Assembly: GCA_019925795.1 (NCBI GenBank) | Contig: CM034298.1 | Location: forward strand, 26,961,556 to 27,025,555 | Origin: Dendrobium chrysotoxum | Taxonomy: Eukaryota; Streptophyta; Magnoliopsida; Asparagales; Orchidaceae | Length of the DNA stretch: 64,000 nucleotides | Direction: 5' to 3' | In this document: one piece after another, positions 46,929 through 57,950 of the stretch | How positions within the stretch are numbered: position 1 is the stretch's first letter | How the letters are laid out: every line of letters starts with the position of its first letter | Notes under the pieces: model-generated | What the model was told of the DNA's origin: nothing | Seen by the model: the letters and a program-made list of their open reading frames with translations, nothing else | Databases searched by the model: none | Translations under genes and position numbers: made by a program

Positions 46929-47095
46929 ATTGTATGTTAGTTTGTATAAGTTTTTGTATGGTAGTTGCATTGTATGTTGTATTGTATGTTAGTTTGTATA
47001 AGTTTTTATATGGTAGTTGTATCGTATGTTGTATTGTATGTTAGTTTGTATAAGTTTTTGTATGGTAGTTGCATCGTATATTGCATTGTATGTTT
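46929..47095. repeat. 52-bp minisatellite near the 3' end of element B, 3.2 copies
   Basis: Units start at 46929, 46981, 47033 and 47085 with ATTGTATGTTAGTTTGTATA and TATGGTAGTTG. Element C has a shorter, related CATACAAAGCACATACAATC repeat at about 30030-30125 in the matching place. Confidence 0.93.
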
Positions 47096-47199
47096 AATGT
47101 GTTTGTTTGTCTTTATCTATCTATTTTCCTCCCCTTCTCCTCTTACATTTTTTCCCCTTCTCCTCCTACCTCCTTTTATCCCTTGGTTCTTGTAGATCA

Positions 47200-47285
47200 T
47201 ATCTTTAGGGGGTGTTTCTGTTTAGGGGGAGCTTAGTAGATCATCTATTTAGGGGGAGTTTACACTTAGTGGGAGCTTAGGAGAA
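47200..47285 (+). other. Cluster of polypurine-tract-like motifs, element B
   Basis: Four motifs of the form TTTAGGGGG(A/T)G or TTAGTGGGAG lie within 85 bp upstream of the terminal tract. Multiple polypurine tracts are a reported trait of Sireviruses. Confidence 0.6.
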
Positions 47286-47332
47286 ATATTAGTTTACTTT
47301 ATAACTCAAACAATAAATGTTTTGCCATCATC

Positions 47333-47345
47333 AAAAAGGGGGAGA
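47333..47345 (+). other. Polypurine tract of element B
   Basis: AAAAAGGGGGAGA followed by TTGTTATG, the LTR start. An exact Sirevirus-type tract. Confidence 0.94.
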
Positions 47346-47346
47346 T

Positions 47347-47931
47347 TGTTATGATTTGTGCAAATCAGTTTCGTTCAAATGAATTTTGATAAAAGTTACT
47401 TTTAATGATTATAAAAGCTTATTGAAAAAGGGTGATTGGTTCTCTGCCGACACTTGGAGGGTGTGACAGGATGAGTGGGTTCTCTGCCTTCACCAGGAGG
47501 GTAAAAAAGGATGATGGTTCTCTACAGCACCGAGATTTGGTAGAAGAGAGTTTTGTAAAGGCTTCTCCGCCTTGCTGTGGGGGCTAAAGGAGAGTCACTT
47601 TGGTTTAGTGTAATACCTAGAGAAGGAGTCTCTAGGGAGTGGATGTAGGTCATGTTTAACCGAACCACTATAAAATATAGTGTTCTCTATTCTTATTTTT
47701 TACTTACTACATTTTCTTCCTGCACTGCATTTTATTTTTCAGTGGTTGAAAAGCATCAAAAATTATCTCTATTCGTACGGTACGAGCATAAATCATACTG
47801 TATGATTTGCTTAGGTTTTTTATTAAAAGTTTTCTAAAATTCCAAGAGAATTTTTAAAGTACCAATTCACCCCCCCTCTTGGTTAACCTAGGGACGTAAT
47901 TAATAGGTCTAACAATCTATTAGTACTTTCA
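47347..47931 (+). repeat. 3' LTR of element B with a 1.0-kb internal deletion
   Basis: It begins TGTTATGATTTGTGC like the 5' LTR. After ATAAAAGCTTATTG near 47423 it jumps to AAAAAGGGTGATTGGTTCTC, which matches about 27563 in the 5' LTR, so about 1.04 kb (palindromes, minisatellite and promoter region) is gone. It keeps the LTR end ..CTATTAGTACTTTCA that the 5' copy has lost. Confidence 0.9.
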
Positions 47932-47936
47932 TACCA
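47932..47936. repeat. Target-site duplication of element B, right (TACCA)
   Basis: Identical to 26439-26443. The A2 pol frame continues from here. Confidence 0.93.
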
Positions 47937-50470
47937 GATTCCTAAGGTTGGGGTCCCTAAGAGATATCTGAGGATTCTCTTAACTGCAGTGAGGTGTGAT
48001 TCCTTAGGATCAGCTTGAAACCTAGTACAAAGACAAACATTAAACATGATATTAGGTCGACTAGCAGTCAGGTAAAGCAATGATCCAATTATTCCTCTAA
48101 ACTTCTTCTAATCAACAGATTTTCCATTTGGATCCTTGTCTAACTGGGTAGTAAAACTCATGGGAGTGTTTATTAGCTTGGCTTTATCCATTACATATTT
48201 CTTCAAGATGTCTTTAATATACTTTGATTGATTGATAAAAGTTTCATCATCCATTTGCCTTAAGCTAAACCCCAAAAAGTAGGACAATTCTCCCATCATA
48301 CTCATCTCAAACTCCTTACTCATTATTTTAGAAAAATCATCACATAGGTTTTTATCATAAGATCTAAACAGTATATCATCAACATAGATCTGGATAATGC
48401 GTAAAACATCCCCTACTTTTCTCAAAAAAAGGGTGGTGTTTATGCTCCCCTTAACAAACTCTCTTTCTAACAGGAATGTGCTAAGCCTCTCATACCAAGC
48501 TCTGCGTGCCTGTTTCAATCCATATAAGGGATTTTTAATTTATAAACATGATTCGAATATTAAAAACTCTCAAAACCTAGGGGTTGCTCTACAAAGACAT
48601 CTTCCTTTATTAATCCATTTAAAAAGGCACTCTTGACATCATTTGAAAAAGTTTAAATCCCTTATAATAGGCAAAGGCTAGAAGCACCCAAATGGCTTCC
48701 GATCTAGCTACAGGGGCAAAGGTCTCCTCAAAATCAATCCGTTCTATTTGGTTGTACCCCTTAGCCACCAATCTTGCCTTATTCCTAACCATCACAACAA
48801 AATCATTCATTTTATTCTTAAAGACCCATTTGGTTCTTGGTACACTTTGATTTTTATGTCTTTCTACAAACTCCTAAATATCATTCCACACAATTTGGTT
48901 ATGTTCTTTTTACATAGCTAAGATCCAAAATTCATCAAAAAGGGCTTAATTGATGCTGGTGGATTCAGTCATTGAGATAAAGGCAGAATGGTTTACTTCC
49001 TTCTAAGTCCATGCCTAGTTCTAACACCTTTAGAAGGGTCTCCTAAGATCAGCTCTTTAGGATAATTCAAAGAAAATCTCTAATCTAGGCAAAGTATTTT
49101 GAGGTTCTACCTTTTCCTCTATATTTGCATTTTTAACTCCTTGGGTAATCTCTCCTACCTCTTCTTCTTCCTCAACTCTAGACTCCTTAGGATCAGATTC
49201 ATCAAACACTACATGAGTAGTCTCCTTCACCACTAAAGTCCTCTTCTTAAATACCCTAAAGGATTTCCCCACACTAGAATAGTCTAAGAACACTCCTTCA
49301 TCAGATTTGGGGTTAATTTTTCCTAAGGATGATTTTCCATTATTCAGAATGAAAACCTTATAGCCAAAGATATGGAGGTGGGACAGGTTTGAAATTATAC
49401 CCTTAATGATCTCAATGGGTGTCTTATTCAGATTAGATCTAACATTCACCCTATTCAACACATAACAGGCTGTGTTCACCACTTCTACCCAAAAGTATTT
49501 TGGAAGTGAATACTCATTAAGCGTGGCTCTAGTGGCTTCTTCTAAGGTCCTGTTCTTTCGTTTAGCTACCCCATTCTGCTGAGGGGTCCTAGGAGCTAAA
49601 AAGTTATGGCTAATCCCTTGATCCTCATAGAAGGTTCCAAATTTTTTATTTTCAAACTCCCCACCATTATCACTATGGATGGTCATAATCTCACAGCCTA
49701 ACTTCTTCTGAATCCAAGTGGAGAATGATTTAAATTCATCAAATGAATCAGATTTATATGACATAAATCTAATCGAAGTGAATCTCGAGTAATCATCGAT
49801 AATCATAAATCTATAGACTTTTCCCTCTAAGCTAGCAGTACTAATGGGTCCAAAGAGACCCATGTGAACGACTTCTAAAGGTCTAGAGGTGTTGATATCC
49901 TTAATAGAGTGGAAAGAGGATTGGACTTGCTTTCCTAACTGACAGGCATCACACAGGTGGTCCTTAGTGAACTTAAGCTTAGGGACACCTCTAACTAAGT
50001 CCTTTTGGGTGAATCTTTTAAGGGTTTTCATGTTGGTATGACATAATCTACTGTGCCACAATCAAGACTCATTAGCAATAGTTTTTAAGAAAAATAAAGA
50101 AGCACATTCAATATTATTTAAATTAAGCATGTAGACGTTGTTGATCCTCTTGCCCTGCAAAATGGTGTTATTATTTAAGCTTATAATGCATGTGTTTGCC
50201 AGGAACTTGATGCTAAACCTTTTGTCACAGAGTTGGCTGATGCTGAGTAGGTTATGTTTCAGTCTATCTACAAGTAAAATATTTTTAATCAAAAGGTTCT
50301 TAGAGTTTCCAATTATACCTGCGCCTACCACTTTCCTGGTGGTATTATCTCCAAGAGTGACCTTGCCTCCAGCCCTGGCCTCCAGTAAAATGAATTATTT
50401 TACATCTCTAGTCATATGTTTGAAGCATCCACTGTCCAAGTACCACATGCTCTCACGAGGACTTGTGTGA
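47937..50470 (-). pseudogene. pol: pol of unit A2 (protease, integrase, RT), right of element B
   Basis: Protease near 50450 reads WYLDSGCFKHMTRD, keeping DSG. Integrase (50061-49057) has WHSRLCHTNMKTLKRFTQ and CDACQLGKQ, but HMGLFGP in place of HMDLFGP (codon 49858-49860), SDNGGEF intact, and NGVAKRKNRT in place of NGVAERKNRT (codon 49561-49563), so two of three catalytic acids are lost. RT has GIDFEETFAPVARSE and the intact YVDD at 48375-48386 (IIQIYVDDILF), YFLGFSLRQ, then SRPNIMFNVC. It joins the RNase H segment at 25943-26438 across element B. Confidence 0.9.
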
Positions 50471-50559
50471 GAGAAACCCCACAAAATCATCAAATAATAG
50501 ATTTAGGAACCCAAATAAGTTTGGGTTCCTTCTTATGAAAATAAGAATACAATATATGT

Positions 50560-52278
50560 GTGCTATGCTGTGAAGCATGCAATTTGAACCTCCACACCCA
50601 ATGTGTACTACAGTGAATAGTGCAGGTGTGAGAGATATGTCCTAACATGCCATAAGAAAAACATCTAATGTAAGGAAAAGGGTTAACTAATCGACGTGGG
50701 TGATAGTGCCTCTTCCTAGGTTTTGATAATACAAGCTTTGATGATTTTGAATAAGATTCTTCAAGTGATGGAGGTTTGTTAAATTATGCAAATGTAGGAG
50801 GTGTTTTATTTTTCTCAAATGCACTAATTTTTACACTTAAAAATTCATTTTCCTTTTTAAGGCTTGCAATTTCAAATTTCAAATAATGCTCATCACTATC
50901 TAAATTAGATGCATGAGATTCTAATTTCTTAAATGCAGCTTCTAATTCAACATACAATATTTTCAGTGAATCATGCTCGATAATCAATTCAGAATACTTT
51001 TTGTTTAAATCATCAAATTCATCAAGTAATGAAAGTTGATTGCTATAAAGTATAGAATAATCCTTAATCAAAGCTTCATACTCTTTTTCCAAGTTTAAGA
51101 ATTCTAATTTCAGGCTAGCATGTATTTTCTTAAGCTTCTAATGAGTGGATTTTTTAAATTATAGGTTAGCTCACATACCTCTTCTTAGTCAGACCGACCA
51201 TGATGTCCATCCGCCATCAGACACAGGTTTGTAGTCTCCTCTTCAGCTTCAGTCTCAGAGGAGTCAGATACAGAATCTGCCCAGAACGCCTTTTGGATCT
51301 TCTTCTTATCCTTCCTGAACTTGGGTTTCTCCTCACCCTTCTCCTTGCTTGGGTGAGTTTTAAGTGTAGGACAATCAGCCTTTATATATCCAGGCTTCCT
51401 GCATTCAAAAGAAACTGTATCAAAAGAACTTTTAAAATTTCTACTACTCTTACCTTTATTCCACTTCTAAAAGTTCTTGTGCTTCTTCCTTAAAAAGCTT
51501 TTGAATTGATTAGTGATTAAGGTAACATCATTGCTATCAGACCCAGAAGTATCAGTATCCGTATCACTGGCCTTCAGCGCCATAGTTTTCTATTTCTTTT
51601 TCTCACATGCATCAAGCTGTCTTTGGTTCACCCCTTGCTTGTAAGCAATGAGTAATCCAAGTAAGTTATCAATAGAATAAGCATTCAAATCCTTAGATTT
51701 AGTGATCACAATTATCTTGGCATCATATGAAGAAGGCAAACATCTCAAAATCTTGTTAACTTTCTCATATTAGTAAGCTCTCTTCCTAAGGCATGCAGGG
51801 AGGTGACAATTTGAGTAAACCTAGTGTACATTTTAGATATGGACTCACTAGGTTTCATGTGAAAGGGTTCATAGTCATGAAGCAGTATCTTCAATATATA
51901 CTATTTAACTTTAGATGAACCTTCATAGGTAATGTATAATATATCCCAAATTTTTTTACCAATTATGCAGGTAGAGACACGAATGTAATCCTCAGATTTT
52001 CAAGCATGGAAAAAATAGTTCAAGCATTTTGTATTCAGTTGTGCTAAATCACGATCATCAAAGGTCCATTCAATAAAAGAAAGTTCAGCTTTAATACCAT
52101 TAATAAGTCTGAAAGGTGCTTCATAATCATCTTTAACAAGCATCCATATGTGATAATTAATAGATTATAAAAATATGGGCATCCAAGTTTTCCAAAAATC
52201 AAAAGGTATGTTATCAAATAACGGTAGTCGTGTGATTGAATATCCTTCAGCGGTGTTTCTATTACCAAAGTTAGCCAT
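50560..52278 (-). pseudogene. gag: gag of unit A2, broken
   Basis: ATG at 52278 opens MANFGNRNTAEGYSITRLPLFDN. Knuckle 1 near 51405-51365 reads SFECRKPGYIKADC, with the first Cys and the His changed. The coiled coil lies at 51092-50784 (LLDEFDDLNKKYSELIIEH). Knuckle 2 near 50650-50610 reads CFSYGMLGHISHTC, with its second Cys replaced by Tyr. Multiple shifts and stops are present. Confidence 0.83.
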
Positions 52279-52322
52279 GGATCAAATTCAAAAGTTTTTC
52301 AAAACTAGATTTTATGAATCCC

Positions 52323-52334
52323 GCTCTGATACCA
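52323..52334 (-). other. Primer binding site of unit A2 (exact)
   Basis: The minus strand reads TGGTATCAGAGC, two bases from the LTR border at 52337. Confidence 0.95.
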
Positions 52335-52336
52335 CT

Positions 52337-54149
52337 TGAAAGTTCATTAGGGATGTTAGGCCCTTAAGAACTAGCCCGAGGCTAACCAAGAGGGAGGGGG
52401 GGGGTGAATTGGTTCTTTTAAAAATTCATGAGCAAAAAATAATTTTGAAAATCTTTTCGAATGTTTTAAAATAATTTCAGTTTTGCGATGATGTGCTGAT
52501 GTTTAACAAAAATAAACCAATAATCACAATCACACGATCATCAATAGAAAAATAAAGAGTGGAAAATAATAAGAAAGAATACACCAAATTTTATAGTGGT
52601 TCGATCAACTTGACCCACGTCCACTCCCTGGAGCCTCCCCTCCGGGTATTTCACAAACACTAAGTGACTCTTCTTCTGCTCCCACATAAAGGCGGAGAAG
52701 CCTATAAAAACCCCATTCCACCAACCCGGTGAGGTAGAGAACCTGGACTCCCTTCACTTCCTCCTGAAGCAGGTAGAGAACCTGGATTCCTTTCGCTTCC
52801 TCCTGAAGTAAGCATAGAACCTAGATCTTATTACAGACTATCCTTCTATGGAGACACTAATAAGACAAGAGATGACGACTGGAGAGGACGACTCAGATGC
52901 TTGCTTGGAGCAACCTTTGTGAACATCTCACAAACTCCCCCTCACAAGATCCTCTCTCTTCTCTCTCTCTCAAGCTCTCTCTCTCTCAAGGTTCTCTTAG
53001 GCAAGGAAGGTGGCAAAAGATCTCAATGATAGAGGACAAGAGATCTTAAATAGTAGGGCTCAAAAATTTCCCTAAATTTTAATTGGTCTTCAAAGATCAT
53101 CTAGGATGATTGGTAGATCATCCTGTACGATCAATGTGAAATAGACCCTTTTGGCTTAGACGATCTGGGTCTTCTAGATAATTAGAAGACAAATTCTGTT
53201 TATATCATCTACGATGATTTTGCGATCGTCCTGGACGATCAGTTCAAACCAGGAATATCGTTCAGAAGACATCTCAGGACTTCCAGGAGAAAAGCCTGGA
53301 TGATCTGAAGGAAATGACTTGATCGTCTAGGATGATACGTATATCATCCTGTACCATTAGTTCAAAAGACCAAAATCATCCACCATATTTCTCGGGTCGT
53401 ATAGCCAAACCATGCTGGATGATTACAAAATGACCTGATCATCCAGGATGATATTTCTATCATCCTGTATGATTAGTTTAGAATCGAGAATATCATCCAG
53501 AGGATTTTTCAAGTCGTCTAGGTGAAATGCCCTAGACGGTCAGGATTTCCAATTGATCATCCGGGATGATATGATCGAATCACTCAAATCTTAATTACTT
53601 TTCTTAATCACCTGACTAATTTAGGCATGATTGTAATGGATCGTCCAAGATGATAAACGTATCATCCGGGATAATTAGACCAAATCTCTAAAAATAAAAA
53701 CTTTCCTAACTTAGTCTAGCGGCTGAGAATATTTTATTTGAGCATATCGTCTTGTACGATGGGTATATCATCCAAGATGATCTGCTTGATCAGATTGACT
53801 TAGTATGGTCACCCTAATTAGGGTTTCTATTTTCAATGGATCATCCAAGATGATGTGAATATCAACCAGGATGATTTGAAAAAAATTTTGAATAGAAGCT
53901 CTAACTCACTAAAACTCTCCCCTTGAGTGTGTGTGTGCAAGATTACTTAGCTTAGGATCTGTTACATTACACTTGACTCAAAAAGGATGAAAAATTACAT
54001 TAAACCTGAAAACACAAACGGACTGACTCTATCTTTAGTTGGCTTGAATTGCAATTGATCTTATGTACCTGAAATGTTAAACACTTAAACAAAAACAAAA
54101 AAGGTTTTTTATCATCAAAATCATAGTCCTTGAATCTAGATTCATAACA
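52337..54149 (-). repeat. Right LTR of composite A (5' LTR of unit A2)
   Basis: It begins TGAAAGTTCATTAGGG on the plus strand and ends ..TTCATAACA. It contains the AATTCACCCCCCC block (G tract at 52392-52403), AGGTAGAGAACC units (52730-52815), CT runs, a TATA-like box (53044-53052) and a palindrome array (53090-53880). Confidence 0.9.
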
Positions 54150-54154
54150 ATCTC
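54150..54154. repeat. Right target-site duplication of composite A (ATCTC)
   Basis: Matches the left ATCAC at 11053-11057 in four of five bases. Age of the insertion can account for the mismatch. Confidence 0.6.
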
Positions 54155-55074
54155 TCATTATCCATTGGCATAGTAATAACTCCTTATAACTCTCAATCAG
54201 TGAATCACATGAATCTGTAGAAGATAAAACCAAACCACATCATTTAAAGCAAAGCTCATCAGCTCACCATCCTATACAGGTCAATCAGTCTTTAGCCAAT
54301 GTCAATAAAACTAGCCTTTACTTATTCTCACACATACTATTATTACAATATTATAACAGTAATACGGACTAGCTATTACTCAATTACATGCTCATATTCA
54401 TTCATAATGCTTTTATAATTAGTATGTTTATGTTGAAAATTCCAAAATTCTTATGCTATGTAAATCATTCAAAATATAATAACTTTAACCATACCTGATG
54501 AAATCATGAAATCATCTAGTCAATATATCCAAAATAATCAGTACTATAACATATAAAAGTTACATGTTAGAAGTTCACTAAATCTAGGAAAATATAATAA
54601 AATTAATTTAGAAGAAGTTAGATAGTCAAAATAATTTTTTTTAAATAAAGATAGGATAAAAGTTACCTATAATAATCTGAGCGATTTTTATAAAAGCAAT
54701 GAAGTAGATTGGTGACCAAAATACCAACTTCTCTTTCCTCTCTCCTCTTTTCTACCCCCTTCTCTTCTTCCTTCCATGGTAAGTCATGGCATTGTTCTGG
54801 TGCTGTGAGTGAGTGGAGATAAATAACGATTATATATATATATATGGATTTTAGCGAATAGGGCCATAACGCCACCATCGAGAGCTGTAATGTTGCATGT
54901 TGAATCTAGAATTACTATAAAATAAAGGCTTCAATGCCAAGGTGATAATTTCTGGCACCACTATGCTTGAAGGCCTTACACTATAACATTATAAGCTCAA
55001 CACCATAGCACTTTAGTTTAAACAAAAATTTAGATTCTTTATTTAAATTTATTTTCAAATTTTGGATTGTTACA
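54150..55074 (-). repeat. Probable gypsy (chromovirus-like) 3' LTR, part
   Basis: On the minus strand the sequence starts TGTAACAATCCAAAATTTG at 55074, the typical opening of plant chromovirus LTRs, directly after a purine-rich CCAAGGTAGGTAGAT. It continues to the border of composite A, which appears to have inserted into it. The far end is presumably left of 11057. I could not find the second LTR. Confidence 0.5.
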
Positions 55075-55091
55075 ATCTACCTACCTTGGAA
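55075..55091 (-). other. Probable polypurine tract of the chromovirus-like element
   Basis: TTCCAAGGTAGGTAGAT on the minus strand immediately precedes TGTAACA, as in Tekay/Del-type gypsy elements. Confidence 0.5.
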
Positions 55092-55379
55092 AATATAATC
55101 CCTAATATTTCCTTTAAAGATTTGGGCACAAAATTGATATAAAATAAATCCATTCTGAAATAAATCATAAAAAATCCTAAATCAAGTCAAATTAAATCAA
55201 AGACTCATTAGAAGCTTCACATCAATCCAGTAATCCATGTATAACATACTATCATATAGTTCATTCAATCGCATGTCATTCACTTATCATGTAATAAAAT
55301 ATTATATCAATCAATAATTAAAAATAGATTTCTTACTAGACGAACTCTCAAGTTATTATTGGTCTTCCAAATACTACAA

Positions 55380-56078
55380 GTTATACACTCATGGCATCAT
55401 TGGAGTAGGTATTTTCAGTGCTACCAGACAACTAAAAGCTCTATCATCAGCCCTATTCATAGAACAGTCACTATAAGCTCTTAATCCTAAAATTCTTTGT
55501 CCTTCAGTCTACCTACTCTATCCTACTCCAATATCTAGTCTGCCTCCAAAACCTCTCTGAGGATAATCTGATATCTAGTTACCTTTCTATCCATAAAAAC
55601 GCCATTTTTTTAGAAGGTAGTACTAACCCAAATGTATTCTTCAATAATGAATAAATTCGTTGTAGCTTCCAGCAGATACTGTCAATCCAAATCCCCATAA
55701 ATCACTATATATATTTTTCTTATCACTAACACTTTTTCTATCCATACATAATTTATCTATTGTCCTCCTCCTGTTCACATCATATTTGGATCTTACATCA
55801 TATCTAGATGCTAGTGCTATCAAATCAATCTCTATCAGTTGGCTCATTCCACTAACTCATAAAGCTTTTGAATCTATAGAGATACTAGTGGATTTCTCAA
55901 CTTCCTGTTTAATCCTTACAAAAGTCTATAATATTTTTCTTTTGAAGTAGGGATCAAATGATGAAAGTATCTACTTAATGCAATACACTCAGCTTCATAC
56001 TACATCACCAACATACATCCATATTCCAGTCTCATAAAAGCTTCCTTCATCTATCATTGAGTTTAAGAAGGTATGAAC
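55380..56078 (-). pseudogene. gag: Ty3/gypsy chromovirus-like gag fragment
   Basis: The minus strand reads MRLEYGCMLVM, a stop, then YEAECIALSRYFHHLIPTSKEKYYRLL, GLNRKLRNPLVSL and, in the segment 55847-55641, SQLIEIDLIALASRYD with KLCMDRKSVSDKK. This is the C-terminal half of Retrotrans_gag as in plant chromoviruses (family: YEAEFxxLSRFAPHLIPTEKEK..RF..GL). Only about 300 bp separate it from the polypurine tract, so protease, RT and integrase are missing. The N-terminal half is cut off by the element D LTR at 56079. Confidence 0.68.
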
Positions 56079-57693
56079 TGAAAGTTCAATTTGGGTTGTT
56101 ATACCAACCTAAACTGCTTAAGGCACACCAAGAGGGGGTGAATTAGTTTTTTAAAGATTTCTTTTTCAAAACTATGTCAAGCTATAATACAAGCAAAAGC
56201 AAATATCAAAGAACAAAATGAAATTTATATTTTTGATTGAACTGAAAAATATTTTTGCTCCTTTTATTTTTCACATGTTTATGATAATTTTTCACAAAAA
56301 TAATCCAAAGCTATCATAATATCATCATCTTAAATTTTAAGAAAATACTACATATTAAATGAAAATATAATAAATAAAAGTGCAAAAAGAACAAGCACAC
56401 CAGAAATTTTATTATGGTTTGGTCAACCTCGACCTACGTCCACTCCCCGGAGTCCTCCTCTCTAGGTATTGCACTAAACCTTTAGTGACTCTCTTTTATC
56501 TCCCACAAAAAGGCAGAGAAGCCCTTACAAAAATACTTCCACCCTTAAATGGTGCGGCTAAGAGTCTGATTCTATTCCATCCTCCTAGTGATGTAGAGAA
56601 CCTGGAAACCTTTTCACCCTCTTGGTGAGGTAGAGAACCCAATGATATTTGTCCTTGAAGAGTTTCTTGCCAGAGTAACCCAAAGATCCATGAAGATACT
56701 TAAATGAACCAAGGTAGAAGTTCACTTGGAGCAAACATGTGAATTCCCTCGCACTACTTCTTCCTCTCACACAACCTCCTCTTCTCCCTATCTAAAGGTC
56801 CCAGACCTCTCAGGCACTTTCACAAAATCTCTCAACCAAAGACTTTTATAAAGTCTAATGAGAGAGCTTTAATATGAGGCTTCAAAAAATTCTAAATTTT
56901 TTATTTTTCTATTTCTAATAGTATAGTACAATCGGGGATCATACAAAATGATTATGTTATTTTATCCTATTAGTACTATACAATTAATAAGGGTATGTAT
57001 GATTAGTTCAAATACTTGAACTGATCATCTAGTGTAATATCATGGGTTCTAAGTATGACTAGTTCAATCGAATAGAATTTTTGTATAGGATGATCAGTGG
57101 TGATTAATTATCACCCTAGAAGCAAATTGAGTCATATAGTATGATGCAAGCCATTGCACAAGATGATTTTAAGTATCAATTAATCTTAATTCAATTGCAT
57201 AATTACTGAATTAGTTTAGGAAAGATTTAATGACATCATACAGTATGATAGGCATCGTATAGTATGAATAGTTTAAAATTTAAAATTCTAAATTTTGCCT
57301 AATTTCTCTTTAGCGATAGGGGTTTTGAGTTCTACTTATTATTCTATAAGATTGGGATCATACAATATGATTAGTATACATAGAGATAATCTTAATTAAA
57401 TATTTTAATTAATTCCTAGTTTACTCTGATCATATAATACAATCCATATCATACAGAATATTCTTCACAAAATGTAAACCATTTAATTTTCCTCTCCGGT
57501 GCATGTGTGCACTATTGCTAAGCTGGCATACACCTTTTGCAAGACTTTTAACTCAAGAAATATAAAAATAAATAAATTAAAATACAAACTCTAGCAGAAA
57601 AACATGAAACTTGTTTCGCCCAGCCTTGAGTCAAGCCTTTTGTATAGTGTATGACCTACCTAAAATGTTAGTGTGCACAAACCAAACTGTTTA
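56079..57693 (-). repeat. 3' LTR of element D
   Basis: It begins TGAAAGTTCAATTTGGG on the plus strand. It has the conserved AATTCACCCC block (complement near 56134), the CGTCCACTCCCCGGAG block, GTAGAGAACC repeats (56560-56640) and weak palindrome words (56930-57460). The right border is set by AATCTCCCAC, a decayed polypurine complement, and may be off by a few bases. Confidence 0.78.
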
Positions 57694-57950
57694 ATCTCCC
57701 ACTTAGTACCAGAGTTCTTGTAAAAATAGGGATTTTTTTTAATGTTAGTTATATAAAATACAACAAGCACAAGAAAAAAAATATAAAAATCAAACTAAAC
57801 AAACTACTCTACCAATAACAATGATATATTATACCAACATTCTATTTGACATCACCAAAATGGAGAAAACAAAGTCAACCCAAGAAAAAATAAAAAAAAT
57901 CAAAAGACAAACCAACAGAAAATGACAAGAACCATACAACACAAAAGCAC
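57694..57950. other. Short spacer between 3' LTR and ORF3, element D
   Basis: AT-rich, with a decayed second polypurine hairpin (TTGACATCACCAAAATGG at 57848). The small-hairpin array of A, B and C is absent here. Confidence 0.5.

Larger units (their letters stand above)
26444..47931 (+). mobile_element. Sirevirus B (+), inserted in pol of unit A2 and hosting element C
   Basis: B lies antisense to its host between TACCA duplications. Its order is 5' LTR 26444-28045, gag start, [element C], gag, pol, ORF3, hairpin block, minisatellite, polypurine tracts and 3' LTR 47347-47931. Without C it is about 10.2 kb, and the full-length form would be near 11 kb because its 3' LTR is shortened. All genes are broken. 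Its LTRs and genes are most similar to element C. Confidence 0.92.
11058..54149 (-). mobile_element. Composite Sirevirus A: LTR-internal-LTR-internal-LTR, hosting elements B and C
   Basis: Three related LTRs (11058-12957, 21004-22812, 52337-54149) alternate with two internal regions in the same orientation. The middle LTR serves as the 5' LTR of the left unit A1 (primer site beside it at 20990) and the 3' LTR of the right unit A2 (polypurine tract beside it at 22813), with no target duplication around it. Only the outermost borders carry a near-matching duplication. This is the structure expected from unequal recombination between two elements. The A2 internal region is split at 26443/47932 by element B. 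Both units carry gag, pol and ORF3, all broken. Confidence 0.88.

Noticed and set aside
46583..47195. Hydrophobic frames of 76-108 codons in element B
   Set aside because: They span the hairpin block, T-rich spacer and 52-bp minisatellite. Hydrophobicity comes from T-rich sequence, not from a membrane protein gene.
52137..52268. Separate small gene MVIETPLKD..
   Set aside because: It is an out-of-frame reading of the conserved gag start MANFGNRNTAEGYS of unit A2.
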